From the NCBI GenBank assembly GCA_902168185.1, contig CABHOV010000041.1:310001-374000 (forward strand): 64,000 bases of DNA, given 5' to 3'. The notes under the pieces were generated by a model that saw only the letters and a program-made list of their open reading frames with translations, was not told the origin of the DNA and searched no databases. Source of the DNA: an uncultured Bacteroides sp. GTDB taxonomy: Bacteria; Bacteroidota; Bacteroidia; Cytophagales; Cyclobacteriaceae. The translations under genes were made by a program, and so were the position numbers. Of this stretch, positions 7,523-17,226 are shown piece after piece (position 1 is the stretch's first letter; the number at the start of each line of letters is the position of its first letter).

Positions 7523-9037
7523 TTACTCATTTCGAGTCATTAATTTGTTTGCGGCTAATTCGTTGGAGGGTATAGGCCAAATATAGTTAAGAGCAGTACT
7601 AGGCACTGCACCTACAGAACCCTTTGCAGGGAACTCTTCGTTCAATCGAAGAATGTCCATACTACGAAGTCCTTCGCCTAAGAATTCAATTCTTCTCTCC
7701 AGCTTTAGAGCATCTAACAATTCCGTATTGTCAGCAGGTGCTAATGAAACTGTGTTATCTGATCTTTGACGCACAGCATTTAATAATTCAAGTGCTCGTT
7801 CATCCACACCGGCAGTTGTTCTTGCAATAGCTTCGGATAAATTTAAGAGTACTTCTGCATATCGAATTACTGGTGCCTTATCAAGGAAAGGAGTACCGGA
7901 AGGATATTTTCCCCAGTAATATTCTGTACCAACTTTATAAATAAATGTTCTTCGAGCGTCCGTGTCAGGCCATGCAGATGAAGGTGCCATTATTCCCAAT
8001 TGGTTTAATCCATATTCTCCGCCACCTGGATTAGTCGATGTTGAAGCGGAAGAGCGATAGTAAAAGCCAAGTTGGTTTTGGGTACCAGGGGCATTCTGCG
8101 CGGTGAAAGGAAATGAAAGAATGCTTTCTGTAGTTTCCTGAGGCGATGCGAAAACAGATGCAACGGAAGCCTGGAGGGCATGAGGAACACCAGTAGCAGC
8201 AGTAAACGGACCATCCTCTGATACAATTTTATTGGCTTCTTCAATCACAGAATCATAGTCGCCCATGGTGAGATATACACGTGTCTTTAATGCAATGGCA
8301 GTGTTTCTGTGCGCACGTGTAACATTCAATAGGGATGCTGATGCTCCATATGTCAAAGGAAGATTCTGTTCAGCAAAATCAAGATCCGCTAATATTTGAG
8401 AGTATACTTCCGCTACTGAACTTCTTGCCAAATCATTGTTTGCTAAACTTGTCTCAGCCTGCAGACGCAATGGTAATCCAGGACTGCCCGTGGGATTGCC
8501 TAATGTATAGGGCTTCGCATACAATTGTACTAGGCAATGATAGGATAAGGCTCTCAGTAAACGCGCTTCTGCTTTGAAGCGTGGAACCAGTGTTGTGGTA
8601 TAATCAGCAGCAAAAACAGGTGCTATGAATTTAGCTTCATTATCATCAAGGCCCTGGAGGAATACATTGATTTGGTTGATGGCTGCATAAGCAGTATTCC
8701 AAAGACTGATAACATCATTTTGAGATGTCTCTGTTACGGTTTGATTCCAAACAAGTAAACCGGTAACACCATTTGTAGTGCGGTTTAGAAAATCATTTGC
8801 ACGGATCTCACCATAAACCTGATATCGACCACCTAAAAATTGTCCATTTTTAACGGCAGTATATAGATTGTTTACCTGGAGCGAAATGCGTTCGGGTGTA
8901 TCAAATGCAAATTGATCAATGATCTGAGTTTGCGGAACTGGATCCAGGAGATCTGTTTGGCAAGAGAAAATTCCAAAAGCAAATACAGATAGAAAAACCA
9001 GTGAAGAACCTTTTTTATATAAATTTCTTATACTCAT
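7523..9037 (-). CDS. RagB/SusD family nutrient-uptake outer-membrane lipoprotein
   Basis: A 504-residue surface lipoprotein that captures a ligand for the partner SusC channel. The chosen ATG at 9037 gives a typical lipoprotein signal (MSIRNLYKK basic start, hydrophobic core, lipobox FGIFSC followed by QTD). A longer frame exists to 9073 but would run into the susC stop region and spoil the signal. SusD hallmarks: the TPR-like N-terminal half (RFKAEARLLRALSYHCLVQLY near residue 155) and the C-terminal RYAEVLLNLSEAIAR and LKLERRIEFLGEGLRSMDILR. It starts 13 bases after susC, so they are one operon. The ligand is unknown because no degradative enzyme lies nearby. Confidence 0.95.
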   Translation of the reverse strand: MSIRNLYKKGSSLVFLSVFAFGIFSCQTDLLDPVPQTQIIDQFAFDTPERISLQVNNLYTAVKNGQFLGGRYQVYGEIRANDFLNRTTNGVTGLLVWNQTVTETSQNDVISLWNTAYAAINQINVFLQGLDDNEAKFIAPVFAADYTTTLVPRFKAEARLLRALSYHCLVQLYAKPYTLGNPTGSPGLPLRLQAETSLANNDLARSSVAEVYSQILADLDFAEQNLPLTYGASASLLNVTRAHRNTAIALKTRVYLTMGDYDSVIEEANKIVSEDGPFTAATGVPHALQASVASVFASPQETTESILSFPFTAQNAPGTQNQLGFYYRSSASTSTNPGGGEYGLNQLGIMAPSSAWPDTDARRTFIYKVGTEYYWGKYPSGTPFLDKAPVIRYAEVLLNLSEAIARTTAGVDERALELLNAVRQRSDNTVSLAPADNTELLDALKLERRIEFLGEGLRSMDILRLNEEFPAKGSVGAVPSTALNYIWPIPSNELAANKLMTRNE

Positions 9038-9050
9038 AGTTGTAGTAATT

Positions 9051-12000
9051 TTAAAAGCCCACATTAATACCAATGGTGTACGTTCTAGCCTGACCTACAG
9101 AGTTTCTGTCCACACCACCACCGGTCGTACTATTACCGTTTGATGAAATTTCAGGATCTATACCCGAATAGCCGGTGAGCAGGAAGGCATTTTGTACTTG
9201 TGCATAGATGCGTGCATTGGCTATCTTAACTCTTTCCAGTAAAGTCTTTGGAACACTATATCCGAGAGATACATTCTTTAATCTCAAGAAATCTCCCTTC
9301 TCAACATTCTCAGAAATTACAAGGGCAGAACCATTTGATAGATTATCGCCATACACAATGCGAGGAATTGAACCATCAGTGTTTTCTGGAGTCCAACGAT
9401 CTAAAATATCTGTGTGACTGTTCCAGAAGCGTTGATCGCGTAGTCCGGATTGAGTACCGTTATATATATAGTTGCCTCCTGAGAATTGTAAGAACAATCC
9501 TAAATCAAAGTTCTTGTATTTGAATGTGTTGTCAAGACCACCATACCACTTCGGTATAGCATTGAAGTAAACTCCATCCTGCAATTGATTCGGAGCTGAT
9601 ATAGTTGCGCCTTCGAGCGTTGTCCAGCCTGTTCCTGCACCACCGTGATCGTATTGAACTACAGTACCATCCGCTTTCACAAATAATCTTCTTCCGTTAT
9701 CAGGATTTACTCCTATGGTTGGTACAGCAAGTATACTTCCCAACGATCTCCCTACTGTTGTATAGTTCGATGTTTCCAGAGTACTGGTAGCAGTACCGAT
9801 ACGATCAGCATCTGATGTTAATGCCAATACTTCATTTTTAAGTGTTGTTACGTTACCACTGATAGTCCAATTGAAATCTGTTTTATTGATAGCATTGAAC
9901 TTGATACTGATTTCAAATCCTTTATTCTCCAGTGATCCGATGTTAGCAGGAATTGTATTGGCAGTAGTAGGGTTCGGTATACCTTTAGAAGGAGCTTGAG
10001 CAACATCAAGAATAAGTCCATCGACCAGGTTTCTATACCACGTGAACTCGCCTTGTATACGATCGTTTAAGATACCGTAAACAAGTCCAATATCTGTCTT
10101 CTTACTGGTCTCCCAGGTTAACAAAGAGTTCCCCGCTTGATTATAGCCTAATGTAGCAGCACCTCCATACAGTCCAGAAGAATAAGTATTCAAAGAAGCG
10201 AAATCACCAACGCCTTGGCTATTACCAACTTCTCCATAACTACCTTTCAACTTGAAGAAATTTATCTCATTGAGCACGGAAGTATTTTTCCAGAAATCTT
10301 CTTCAGATAAAGTATAGCCAATGGCTGCTCCGTAGAAATTACCATACTTGTCAGCCCACGCAGAGTAACCATCACGTCTGATGTTGAAAGATGCAAAGTA
10401 CTTTTTACTGAAATCATAGTTGACGCGTCCAAAATAAGAAACGAGATAATTCTCCCCTTGCAGGTTATTCGCTACAGCAATGTTAGTATAGTTACCTTGG
10501 AAGCTTTCAAAGAAGATATCCGCTACAGTTGTACGGGTAGCACCCCATCTTTCTACTTGAGTATATTGTTGCTCACCACCTCCTAAAATCGAGATAAAAT
10601 GTTTCCCTTTTTGAAGGTCGTATTGTGCTGTATTTTGCCAGTTCCATCGCTTGTTTGTTCGGTATGTATTTGTAGCAGAACCTGCTGTTGAAAAACCATC
10701 GCCTCCTAAAGAAGTCAGGAATGATATATCTTCAAAAGAAATTCTATCAATTCCATACGTTGTTCTTAAGGTTAATCCTTTAACAATTTCCCAGCTGGCA
10801 TAAACACTTCCTTGTATTTGATTGCTCTCAGATGTGAATGTGTTTTTGTCTAGAATAAGCGCTGGATTATAGTAACCTGTTACCAACGCACCAGGAGTAG
10901 AAGGATTTGATGTCGGATTTAAATTAGCTCCAGCACCTAAGCCAGCACCATTTAAATTATAAGAGCCATCAAGATTATATGCCGCTACGTTTGGTGGTAA
11001 AACAAGTGGTAGCCTGCCCAAGCCACCTGTACCATAAGCCTGACCAGACAATGAGCCTGAGTTGGGAGCAGAGTTATATATATTTGCAAAGGAGACGTTT
11101 GTACCAATTGTAAAATTATCGAAGACTTTGTGATCAAGATTTAAACGCAAAGAGGTACGTTCAAAATCGTTATTCTTTAACATACCCTCTTGCTCAGTAT
11201 GACTTAGAGAAATATAGTAAGAGGTTTTATCTGAGCCTCCTGAAAAACTTAAACTATTGGAATGAGAGAAGCCGGTTCTATATACATAGTCATACCATTT
11301 TGTATCAACCAAATTTCCGTTTGCATCATATGAAGGTTTAAAGGCACCTTCTATGGCAGTTCCATAAGTTCCAGACTTGCGTTGTGTATTTTCATTCAAA
11401 TTGCGAATGCCTTCGTTTTTGATCATCATATATTGCTCGGCATTAAGCATATCGAAAAGACGAACGGGTTCAGTCCAACCCACCCATGAATCGAAGTTGA
11501 ATTTGCTTTTACCTTTAGCGCCTCTTTTAGTGGTAATTAGAAGTACACCCGCAGCAGCTCTTGATCCATATATAGCACTGGCTGAAGCGTCTTTTAATAA
11601 TTCGATGCTTTCTATATCTGTTGTACTAATATTACTGAGTGGATTATTCGGAGCAGAGTTCGTTGAATTATCTCCTGAGAAAGTAGGTATACCATCAATA
11701 ACAATCAATGGATAAGAGCTTAGGTTAATGGAGTTAACACCTCTGATACGAATTACAGGAGGGTTATTCAACACACCGTTAGGAACAGTAATTTGTACTC
11801 CAGGTGCACGTCCGGCAAGGGCTTGCTCAAAACTTTGAACAGGAGCAACAGCAATGGCATCTCCGCTAATGGAAGAAATAGAGCCACTAATGTCTCGCTT
11901 GTTTTGAGTTCCATAACCAACTACGACAACTTCGCTTAATTGAGTGATGTCAGATGAAAGTGGGACATCAATTACACTGCGATCGCCAATCTCTACTTCT

Positions 12001-12239
12001 TTTGTTTCTATCCCGATGAAGGTAAAAACTAAAATGCCACCAGAAGCGGGTACTTCGATGGAGTATTTTCCATCTGCGTCAGTAGCGACACCAGTGGAGG
12101 TGCCTTTTAAAATAACATTTACTCCCGGAAGGGTGGTTCCGTCTTCAGCAGAAGTAACTTTTCCAGTTACGGTCCTCTCTTGTGCCATCAATTGAAACGA
12201 TAGAGCACACGAGAAGATAACGAGTAGAATCTTCCTCAT
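9051..12239 (-). CDS. SusC/RagA family TonB-linked outer-membrane transporter
   Basis: A 1062-residue TonB-dependent transporter. In order: signal peptide (residues 1-19), a carboxypeptidase-D-like regulatory domain (about 22-98: TVTGKVTSAEDGTTLPGVNV), a TonB-box/plug beginning LSEVVVVGYGTQNKRDISGS (about 104), plug motifs GRAPGVQI and IRIRGVNSIN, and a long beta-barrel to the terminal aromatic residue (GINVGF). It forms the lidded channel with the SusD-like lipoprotein encoded next. No sigma/anti-sigma pair, hybrid two-component sensor, glycosidase or peptidase is adjacent, so the imported molecule cannot be predicted. Confidence 0.97.
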   Translation of the reverse strand: MRKILLVIFSCALSFQLMAQERTVTGKVTSAEDGTTLPGVNVILKGTSTGVATDADGKYSIEVPASGGILVFTFIGIETKEVEIGDRSVIDVPLSSDITQLSEVVVVGYGTQNKRDISGSISSISGDAIAVAPVQSFEQALAGRAPGVQITVPNGVLNNPPVIRIRGVNSINLSSYPLIVIDGIPTFSGDNSTNSAPNNPLSNISTTDIESIELLKDASASAIYGSRAAAGVLLITTKRGAKGKSKFNFDSWVGWTEPVRLFDMLNAEQYMMIKNEGIRNLNENTQRKSGTYGTAIEGAFKPSYDANGNLVDTKWYDYVYRTGFSHSNSLSFSGGSDKTSYYISLSHTEQEGMLKNNDFERTSLRLNLDHKVFDNFTIGTNVSFANIYNSAPNSGSLSGQAYGTGGLGRLPLVLPPNVAAYNLDGSYNLNGAGLGAGANLNPTSNPSTPGALVTGYYNPALILDKNTFTSESNQIQGSVYASWEIVKGLTLRTTYGIDRISFEDISFLTSLGGDGFSTAGSATNTYRTNKRWNWQNTAQYDLQKGKHFISILGGGEQQYTQVERWGATRTTVADIFFESFQGNYTNIAVANNLQGENYLVSYFGRVNYDFSKKYFASFNIRRDGYSAWADKYGNFYGAAIGYTLSEEDFWKNTSVLNEINFFKLKGSYGEVGNSQGVGDFASLNTYSSGLYGGAATLGYNQAGNSLLTWETSKKTDIGLVYGILNDRIQGEFTWYRNLVDGLILDVAQAPSKGIPNPTTANTIPANIGSLENKGFEISIKFNAINKTDFNWTISGNVTTLKNEVLALTSDADRIGTATSTLETSNYTTVGRSLGSILAVPTIGVNPDNGRRLFVKADGTVVQYDHGGAGTGWTTLEGATISAPNQLQDGVYFNAIPKWYGGLDNTFKYKNFDLGLFLQFSGGNYIYNGTQSGLRDQRFWNSHTDILDRWTPENTDGSIPRIVYGDNLSNGSALVISENVEKGDFLRLKNVSLGYSVPKTLLERVKIANARIYAQVQNAFLLTGYSGIDPEISSNGNSTTGGGVDRNSVGQARTYTIGINVGF

Positions 12240-12533
12240 AGTTTTAAGTTTAGGTTAATACGCCCTAAAATAAGGTATGAGGTATTGAAATAAAATAACT
12301 CTTTATTCGGTAGTTATAATTGATTCAACGGTTTGCGTTCAAAAACACAGAATAAAATTCTAAAATCAGTTTAAAAACAAGAGGAAAAAAAATAAAAGAG
12401 TAGTTTATCTGGCAAACCATGTCTTAAATTTTTTACAATTTCTTAAAAGAGAAGGAGGATGAGCGGTTAATTATCGTGTATGGTGTGCAAAAAAAGAGTG
12501 ATGCAACCCTAGGACTATACGACAAACAAAAAA
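12240..12533. other. Intergenic spacer upstream of susC
   Basis: A stretch of about 290 AT-rich bases between the susC start and the rpmA terminator. I see no coding frame of note and no clear TAnnTTTG element on the minus strand. It must hold the susC promoter, but I cannot place it. Confidence 0.5.
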
Positions 12534-12559
12534 CGCTTTCTCCCTATAGGAAGAAAGCG
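12534..12559 (-). terminator. Terminator of the rplU-rpmA operon
   Basis: CGCTTTCT (12534-12541) pairs with AGAAAGCG (12552-12559). On the minus strand the stem is followed by TTTTTTGTTTG, a good Rho-independent terminator 24 bases after the rpmA stop. Confidence 0.85.
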
Positions 12560-12582
12560 CTCTGAAATTTTTAAGTATCCGA

Positions 12583-12852
12583 TTAAGCTTGTGCTATAAC
12601 CGCAGGCTCTACTGATACAAAAGATTTATCAGCTTTACCTTTTTTGAAAACCACAACACCATTTGTCAAAGCAAACAATGTGTGATCTTTTCCAATACCT
12701 ACATTTTTACCAGGGTGGTGTTTTGTTCCACGCTGACGAACGATGATGTTTCCGGAAATTACTTTCTGACCACCGAATACCTTAATGCCAAGTCGTTTGC
12801 TTTCTGATTCGCGGCCGTTCTTTACTTTACCTTCGCCTTTTTTATGTGCCAT
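12583..12852 (-). CDS. rpmA: 50S ribosomal protein L27
   Basis: An 89-residue bL27. The N-terminus [16 protein letters not shown] keeps the flexible basic tail that reaches the peptidyl-transferase centre; no Firmicutes-type cleavable extension is present. Core motif [20 protein letters not shown] is canonical, with the acidic/hydrophobic C-terminus SFVSVEPA. It follows rplU by 28 bases, the almost universal L21-L27 order, and ends at a strong terminator. Confidence 0.98.
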   Translation of the reverse strand: MAHKKGEGKVKNGRESESKRLGIKVFGGQKVISGNIIVRQRGTKHHPGKNVGIGKDHTLFALTNGVVVFKKGKADKSFVSVEPAVIAQA

Positions 12853-12880
12853 GGTTCTGTGTCGTTAAAGGGTTTTTGAA

Positions 12881-13189
12881 TTAACCAATGCTTTCGATTT
12901 GCACTTTGGTGTACTGCTGACGGTGGCCATTCTTCACCACGTAGCCTTTTCTTCTTTTCTTTTTAAAGACAATCACTTTGTTGCCTTTTACGTGTTCAAG
13001 TATCTTACCAGATACTGTTAAACCACTTACAGTAGGGGCGCCAATTTGAATATCTCCACCGTTATCAACGAGAAGGATTTTGTCGAAGCTTACAGAAGCT
13101 CCTACTTCGCCTTCCATCTTTGGGGCATAGATATATTGGTCTTTAGCCACTTTGAACTGTTTGCCTGCAATGTCTACAATCGCGTACAT
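12881..13189 (-). CDS. rplU: 50S ribosomal protein L21
   Basis: A 102-residue bL21 beginning MYAIVDIAGKQFKVAKDQYI, with the family's VKGNKVIVFKKKRRKGY and C-terminal GHRQQYTKVQIESIG. First gene of the rplU-rpmA operon. A well-formed promoter lies 21-49 bases upstream. It diverges from nrdB across a 418-bp spacer. Confidence 0.98.
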   Translation of the reverse strand: MYAIVDIAGKQFKVAKDQYIYAPKMEGEVGASVSFDKILLVDNGGDIQIGAPTVSGLTVSGKILEHVKGNKVIVFKKKRRKGYVVKNGHRQQYTKVQIESIG

Positions 13190-13209
13190 AGCTTTTTAAA
13201 ATTGGACTG

Positions 13210-13238
13210 CAAAGGTAGAAAAAGAATCTGGATATCAA
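13210..13238 (-). promoter_or_regulatory. Promoter of rplU-rpmA
   Basis: On the minus strand TTG (13238-13236), an 18-base spacer, then TACCTTTG (13217-13210), followed by CAGTCC. This fits the Bacteroidota TTG-N17-23-TAnnTTTG consensus and gives a leader of about 15 bases before the rplU ATG. Confidence 0.65.
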
Positions 13239-13285
13239 TCTGCTTGCTCCAATAATTTTCCAACTTCTACTTCCTTGCGTTGGTC

Positions 13286-13305
13286 GAAAATTTTTGAAAA
13301 TTTTT
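13286..13305. repeat. AT-rich tandem decamer
   Basis: GAAAATTTTT is repeated twice head to tail, followed by further AT-rich sequence up to about 13330. The stretch would melt easily. It lies 70 bases from the DnaA-box-like pair. Confidence 0.6.
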
Positions 13306-13375
13306 AATTGATCGAAATTAACTCAAATCATACACGAAAATGGGCTTACTAACGGTTTATTTTACAGGAACTTAT

Positions 13376-13406
13376 GTATCCACAATGCATCAACAAGTTA
13401 TCCACA
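13376..13406 (+). promoter_or_regulatory. Two DnaA-box-like sites
   Basis: TTATCCACA (13398-13406) is a perfect consensus DnaA box; GTATCCACA (13376-13384) differs at the first base. Both point the same way and are 22 bp apart (two helical turns). They lie about 200 bases upstream of nrdB, in the rplU/nrdB spacer, next to an AT-rich tandem repeat. Confidence 0.5.
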
Positions 13407-13485
13407 TTTGTTGAAATCAGCTTAAAAATGGCGTTTTGTTTTTTAGAATGGTTCTACTTCTTTTGTACACTTAGTGCTGACCAAA

Positions 13486-13546
13486 GAACAGGTGTTCAGT
13501 CTGTGTCGTAAAGCAAAAAGAATTTATTAGAAATATAACAGGTGTT
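13486..13546. promoter_or_regulatory. Paired AACAGGTGTT palindromes upstream of nrdB
   Basis: AACAGGTGTT occurs at 13487-13496 (extended to GAACAGGTGTTC, 13486-13497) and again at 13537-13546, exactly 50 bp apart. Each is an inverted repeat AACA/TGTT around GG. The second ends 61 bases before the nrdB ATG. A candidate operator for the ribonucleotide reductase operon. Confidence 0.45.
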
Positions 13547-13607
13547 GGTATAGAAATACTGACGCCTCTTATGATATTTAGTTTAACCCTAAAACCCCAT
13601 TTATGCC

Positions 13608-14591
13608 ATGAGCCAGCAGGAAGAGCCCATATTGAAGGAGAACAAAGATCGCTTTGTACTCTTTCCGATCAGACAACATGATATCTGGAGATTCTATAAA
13701 CAGGCGGAAGCCAGTTTCTGGACAGCAGAGGAAATAGATCTGAGTCAAGACTTACGCGACTGGGCTGGCTTAAATGATGGTGAGAGACATTTTATAACGC
13801 ACGTACTTGCATTCTTTGCTGCCAGCGATGGCATTGTAAATGAAAATCTCGCAGAGCACTTTGTATCAGAGGTTCAATATACTGAGGCAAAATTTTTCTA
13901 TGGCTTCCAAATCGCCATTGAGAATATTCACTCTGAAACATATTCTCTTTTGATCGACACGTATGTAAAGGATGCAAAAGAAAAAGATAAGCTCTTCAAC
14001 GCCATTGAGACAATGGATTGCGTAAAGAAGAAAGCTGACTGGGCACTTCGTTGGATTGATAAGGGAAATTTTCAGGAAAGACTGATTGCTTTTGCTGCAG
14101 TGGAAGGAATTTTCTTCTCTGGTTCTTTCTGCTCGATCTTCTGGCTCAAGAAGCGCGGCCTTATGCCTGGACTTAGTTTTTCGAATGAATTGATTTCACG
14201 TGATGAAGGATTGCACTGTGATTTTGCGTGTCATCTGTATACACAACACGTGGTGAACAAACTTCCAGAACAAACGATTATTGATATCATTAAAGATGCC
14301 GTTGAAATCGAAAAGGAATTTGTTACCGATGCTATACCTGTTAATCTGATCGGAATGAATGCCGAGCAGATGCGTCAGTATATAGAATTCGTTGCTGATC
14401 GTTTATTGAATGAACTTGTTGGCAAGAAAATTTACAATGCTACTAATCCTTTTGACTTTATGGAGATGATCTCGCTGCGAGGAAAAACTAATTTCTTCGA
14501 GAAGCGTGTGGCCGAGTACCAGAAAGCCGGAGTGATGAAGAGCACTGAAAAAGAAAGCGCTCCGAAGTTTTCCCTTAACGAGGATTTTTAA
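13608..14591 (+). CDS. nrdB: Ribonucleoside-diphosphate reductase, beta subunit (class Ia)
   Basis: A 327-residue R2 protein that holds the di-iron centre and tyrosyl radical. By family comparison the metal ligands are D74 ([13 protein letters not shown]), E105 and H108 (ENIH), E166 (AAVEGIFF), E200 and H203 (DEGLH); the radical tyrosine Y112 is present (HSETYS). This argues for the tyrosyl-radical type rather than the radical-lacking variants. The C-terminus FSLNEDF carries the acidic/aromatic tail that docks on the large subunit. It precedes nrdA by 54 bases. The upstream region carries DnaA-box-like and palindromic sites. Confidence 0.98.
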   Translation: MSQQEEPILKENKDRFVLFPIRQHDIWRFYKQAEASFWTAEEIDLSQDLRDWAGLNDGERHFITHVLAFFAASDGIVNENLAEHFVSEVQYTEAKFFYGFQIAIENIHSETYSLLIDTYVKDAKEKDKLFNAIETMDCVKKKADWALRWIDKGNFQERLIAFAAVEGIFFSGSFCSIFWLKKRGLMPGLSFSNELISRDEGLHCDFACHLYTQHVVNKLPEQTIIDIIKDAVEIEKEFVTDAIPVNLIGMNAEQMRQYIEFVADRLLNELVGKKIYNATNPFDFMEMISLRGKTNFFEKRVAEYQKAGVMKSTEKESAPKFSLNEDF

Positions 14592-14645
14592 TTACATTCA
14601 AACACTTTTTTAACTTCTCCCACAAAAACAACCCTATATTCTGAG

Positions 14646-17117
14646 ATGCTTGTATTAAAACGTGATGGACACAGAGAGTCAGTTAAGTTTGACAAAATCA
14701 CCGCTCGTATTGAGAAACTCTGTTACGGATTAGATCCGAAGTTCGTCAATCCTGTAGAGTTGGCCATGAAGGTGATCAATGGCCTCTATGATGGTGTATC
14801 TACACAGGAGCTTGATAATCTGGCCGCAGAGATTGCTGCTACGATGACTACCAAACATCCTGACTTTGCAAAATTGGCAGCACGTATTGCTGTATCCAAT
14901 TTACACAAGGTGACAAGCAAGTCGTTTTCAAATACCATGAAGCGGCTGTATACATATGTGGACTCTAAGACTGGCCAGAATGCTCCGCTGATTTCAAAGG
15001 AAACCTATAAAGTAATTAAAGAACACGCTGCCGAACTGGATGAAGCCATCCTGTACGATCGCGATTTCAGTTATGATTACTTTGGTTTTAAAACATTAGA
15101 GCGTTCGTACCTGATGAAGGTTGAAGGCAAAACTGTGGAACGTCCGCAGCATATGTTAATGCGTGTGGCAGTGGGTATACACGGTGAAGATATTCCGGCT
15201 GCTATTGAAACATATAATTTACTTTCCGAGAAGTGGTTCACACATGCTACGCCTACATTGTTTAATGCTGGTACACCGAAGCCTCAATTGTCTTCGTGCT
15301 TCCTGCTTACAATGAAGGACGACAGCATTGATGGTATATATGATACATTGAAGCAGTGCGCAAAAATTTCTCAGTCTGCGGGAGGTATAGGTCTGAGCAT
15401 TCACAACGTACGTGCGAAAGGATCCTATATTAAAGGAACCGGTGGAACTTCAAATGGTGTTGTTCCAATGCTAAGAAATTTCGACATGACTGCGCGTTAT
15501 GTTGATCAGGGTGGTGGAAAACGTAAAGGAAGCTTTGCAATCTATCTTGAACCATGGCATGCTGATGTTTTCGAATTCCTTGATCTGAAAAAGAATCATG
15601 GTAAAGAGGAGATGCGCGCACGCGATCTTTTCTATGCAATGTGGATTCCAGATCTGTTCATGCAACGTGTAGAGAACAACGAGATGTGGTCTCTCTTCTG
15701 TCCAAATGAAGCGCCAGGGTTGGCTGAAGTTTGGGGTGAAGATTTCGAGCGTCTCTATGATAAATATGAAAAGGAAGGCAAGTTCCGCAAGCAGATAAAA
15801 GCTCAGGATCTGTGGTTCGAAATACTTGAATCACAAATTGAAACAGGAACTCCATATATACTATATAAAGATGCTGCCAACAAAAAATCTAACCAGAAGA
15901 ACCTGGGTACGATTAAGTCCAGTAACTTATGTACAGAAATTATACAGTATACATCTCCGGACGAAGTAGCGGTTTGTAATCTGGCATCTATAGCATTGCC
16001 AAAATTTGTTACCGAAGATGGTAAGTTCGATCACCAAAAACTTTATGAGATCACAAAAGTTGCTACGCGCAACCTCAATAAAGTAATTGATGTAAACTAT
16101 TATCCGGTAGCAGAAGCGAAGACTTCAAACATGCGTCACAGACCAATCGGTTTAGGAGTGCAAGGTTTGGCGGATGCGTTTATCATGCTACGTATGCCAT
16201 TCGACTCTGACGAAGCCCGCAAGCTGAACGCAGATATATTTGAGACCATCTACTTCGGTGCGATGGAAGCTTCCATGGAACTTTCAAAAGTTCTGGGGCC
16301 TTATGAAACGTTCAAGGGTTCTCCAGTATCAAAAGGAATTTTCCAATTTGATATGTGGGGTGTTACACCTGACAGCGGTCGCTGGAATTGGGAACAACTT
16401 AAACAAGATGTGAAGAAGCATGGCGTACGCAACTCATTGCTTGTTGCTCCAATGCCAACGGCCTCTACATCACAGATACTTGGTAACAACGAATGTTTCG
16501 AGCCTTATACTTCTAATATATATACCCGTAGAACATTGTCAGGAGAATTCATTATTGCAAACAAGCACTTGATGAAAGATCTGATGAGCCTGGGCTTATG
16601 GAGCGAATCCATGAGGCAGAAACTCATCGCGGCAAACGGATCGGTTCAAAATATACCTGAAGTTCCTCAAAACATTAAAGACCTGTATAAGACTGTTTGG
16701 GAGATTTCACAGAAGTCAATCATTGACATGTCTGCTGATCGTGGCGCCTATATCTGCCAGTCACAAAGTCTTAACATTCACCTTACCAATCCGAATTTTG
16801 GTAAACTTACTTCAATGCATTTCTATGCGTGGAAGAAGGGTCTTAAGACCGGTATGTACTACTTGCGTACAAACGCTGCCGCGGATGCTATTAAATTTAC
16901 GCTTGACAAATCAGCGATTCAACAGGCAAATGCTGCTGAAGCAGCAGCGGCCATTGAACAAGGTGCTGTAGCAACAGCAGATCCTGTTGCAGTAATAGCG
17001 GCTGTGGCATCTGATGCACAACAGACTTCACTACAATACGTACAGTACGAACAGAAAATGTCTGATATGATGTGCTCACTGGATAATCCAGATGCATGTG
17101 AAGCTTGCGGAAGCTAA
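14646..17117 (+). CDS. nrdA: Ribonucleoside-diphosphate reductase, alpha subunit (class Ia)
   Basis: An 823-residue catalytic subunit that reduces NDPs to dNDPs. An ATP-cone (about residues 1-90, [20 protein letters not shown]) allows activity control by dATP/ATP. Catalytic features: [16 protein letters not shown] with the first active-site Cys, SNLCTEI with the thiyl Cys and Glu, [20 protein letters not shown], and the radical-relay pair YY in [12 protein letters not shown]. The C-terminal swinging arm ends CEACGS (CxxC). An Ala-rich linker (about 760-790) precedes this arm. Same operon as nrdB; terminator follows. Confidence 0.98.
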   Translation: MLVLKRDGHRESVKFDKITARIEKLCYGLDPKFVNPVELAMKVINGLYDGVSTQELDNLAAEIAATMTTKHPDFAKLAARIAVSNLHKVTSKSFSNTMKRLYTYVDSKTGQNAPLISKETYKVIKEHAAELDEAILYDRDFSYDYFGFKTLERSYLMKVEGKTVERPQHMLMRVAVGIHGEDIPAAIETYNLLSEKWFTHATPTLFNAGTPKPQLSSCFLLTMKDDSIDGIYDTLKQCAKISQSAGGIGLSIHNVRAKGSYIKGTGGTSNGVVPMLRNFDMTARYVDQGGGKRKGSFAIYLEPWHADVFEFLDLKKNHGKEEMRARDLFYAMWIPDLFMQRVENNEMWSLFCPNEAPGLAEVWGEDFERLYDKYEKEGKFRKQIKAQDLWFEILESQIETGTPYILYKDAANKKSNQKNLGTIKSSNLCTEIIQYTSPDEVAVCNLASIALPKFVTEDGKFDHQKLYEITKVATRNLNKVIDVNYYPVAEAKTSNMRHRPIGLGVQGLADAFIMLRMPFDSDEARKLNADIFETIYFGAMEASMELSKVLGPYETFKGSPVSKGIFQFDMWGVTPDSGRWNWEQLKQDVKKHGVRNSLLVAPMPTASTSQILGNNECFEPYTSNIYTRRTLSGEFIIANKHLMKDLMSLGLWSESMRQKLIAANGSVQNIPEVPQNIKDLYKTVWEISQKSIIDMSADRGAYICQSQSLNIHLTNPNFGKLTSMHFYAWKKGLKTGMYYLRTNAAADAIKFTLDKSAIQQANAAEAAAAIEQGAVATADPVAVIAAVASDAQQTSLQYVQYEQKMSDMMCSLDNPDACEACGS

Positions 17118-17147
17118 ATAACAGTGACGTTTAAACTCTAAATAAAG

Positions 17148-17172
17148 AAGCCCGGTCAAATTGATCGGGCTT
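17148..17172. terminator. Terminator after nrdA
   Basis: AAGCCCGGTCAA (17148-17159) pairs with TTGATCGGGCTT (17161-17172) with one G-T wobble and a very tight turn, followed by TTGTTTTTA. It separates nrdA from the convergent OmpA-family gene. Confidence 0.8.
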
Positions 17173-17226
17173 TGTTTTTATATACTATAAAGTTGAACCT
17201 TTTGAAGCTGTGCTCCAGCCCAACCG

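Noticed and set aside
13190-13607. Assigning the spacer as the chromosomal replication origin
   Set aside because: Only two DnaA-like boxes and one AT-rich repeat; gene orientation around it does not show a clear strand switch and no origin-linked genes are near. Kept only as a regulatory candidate.
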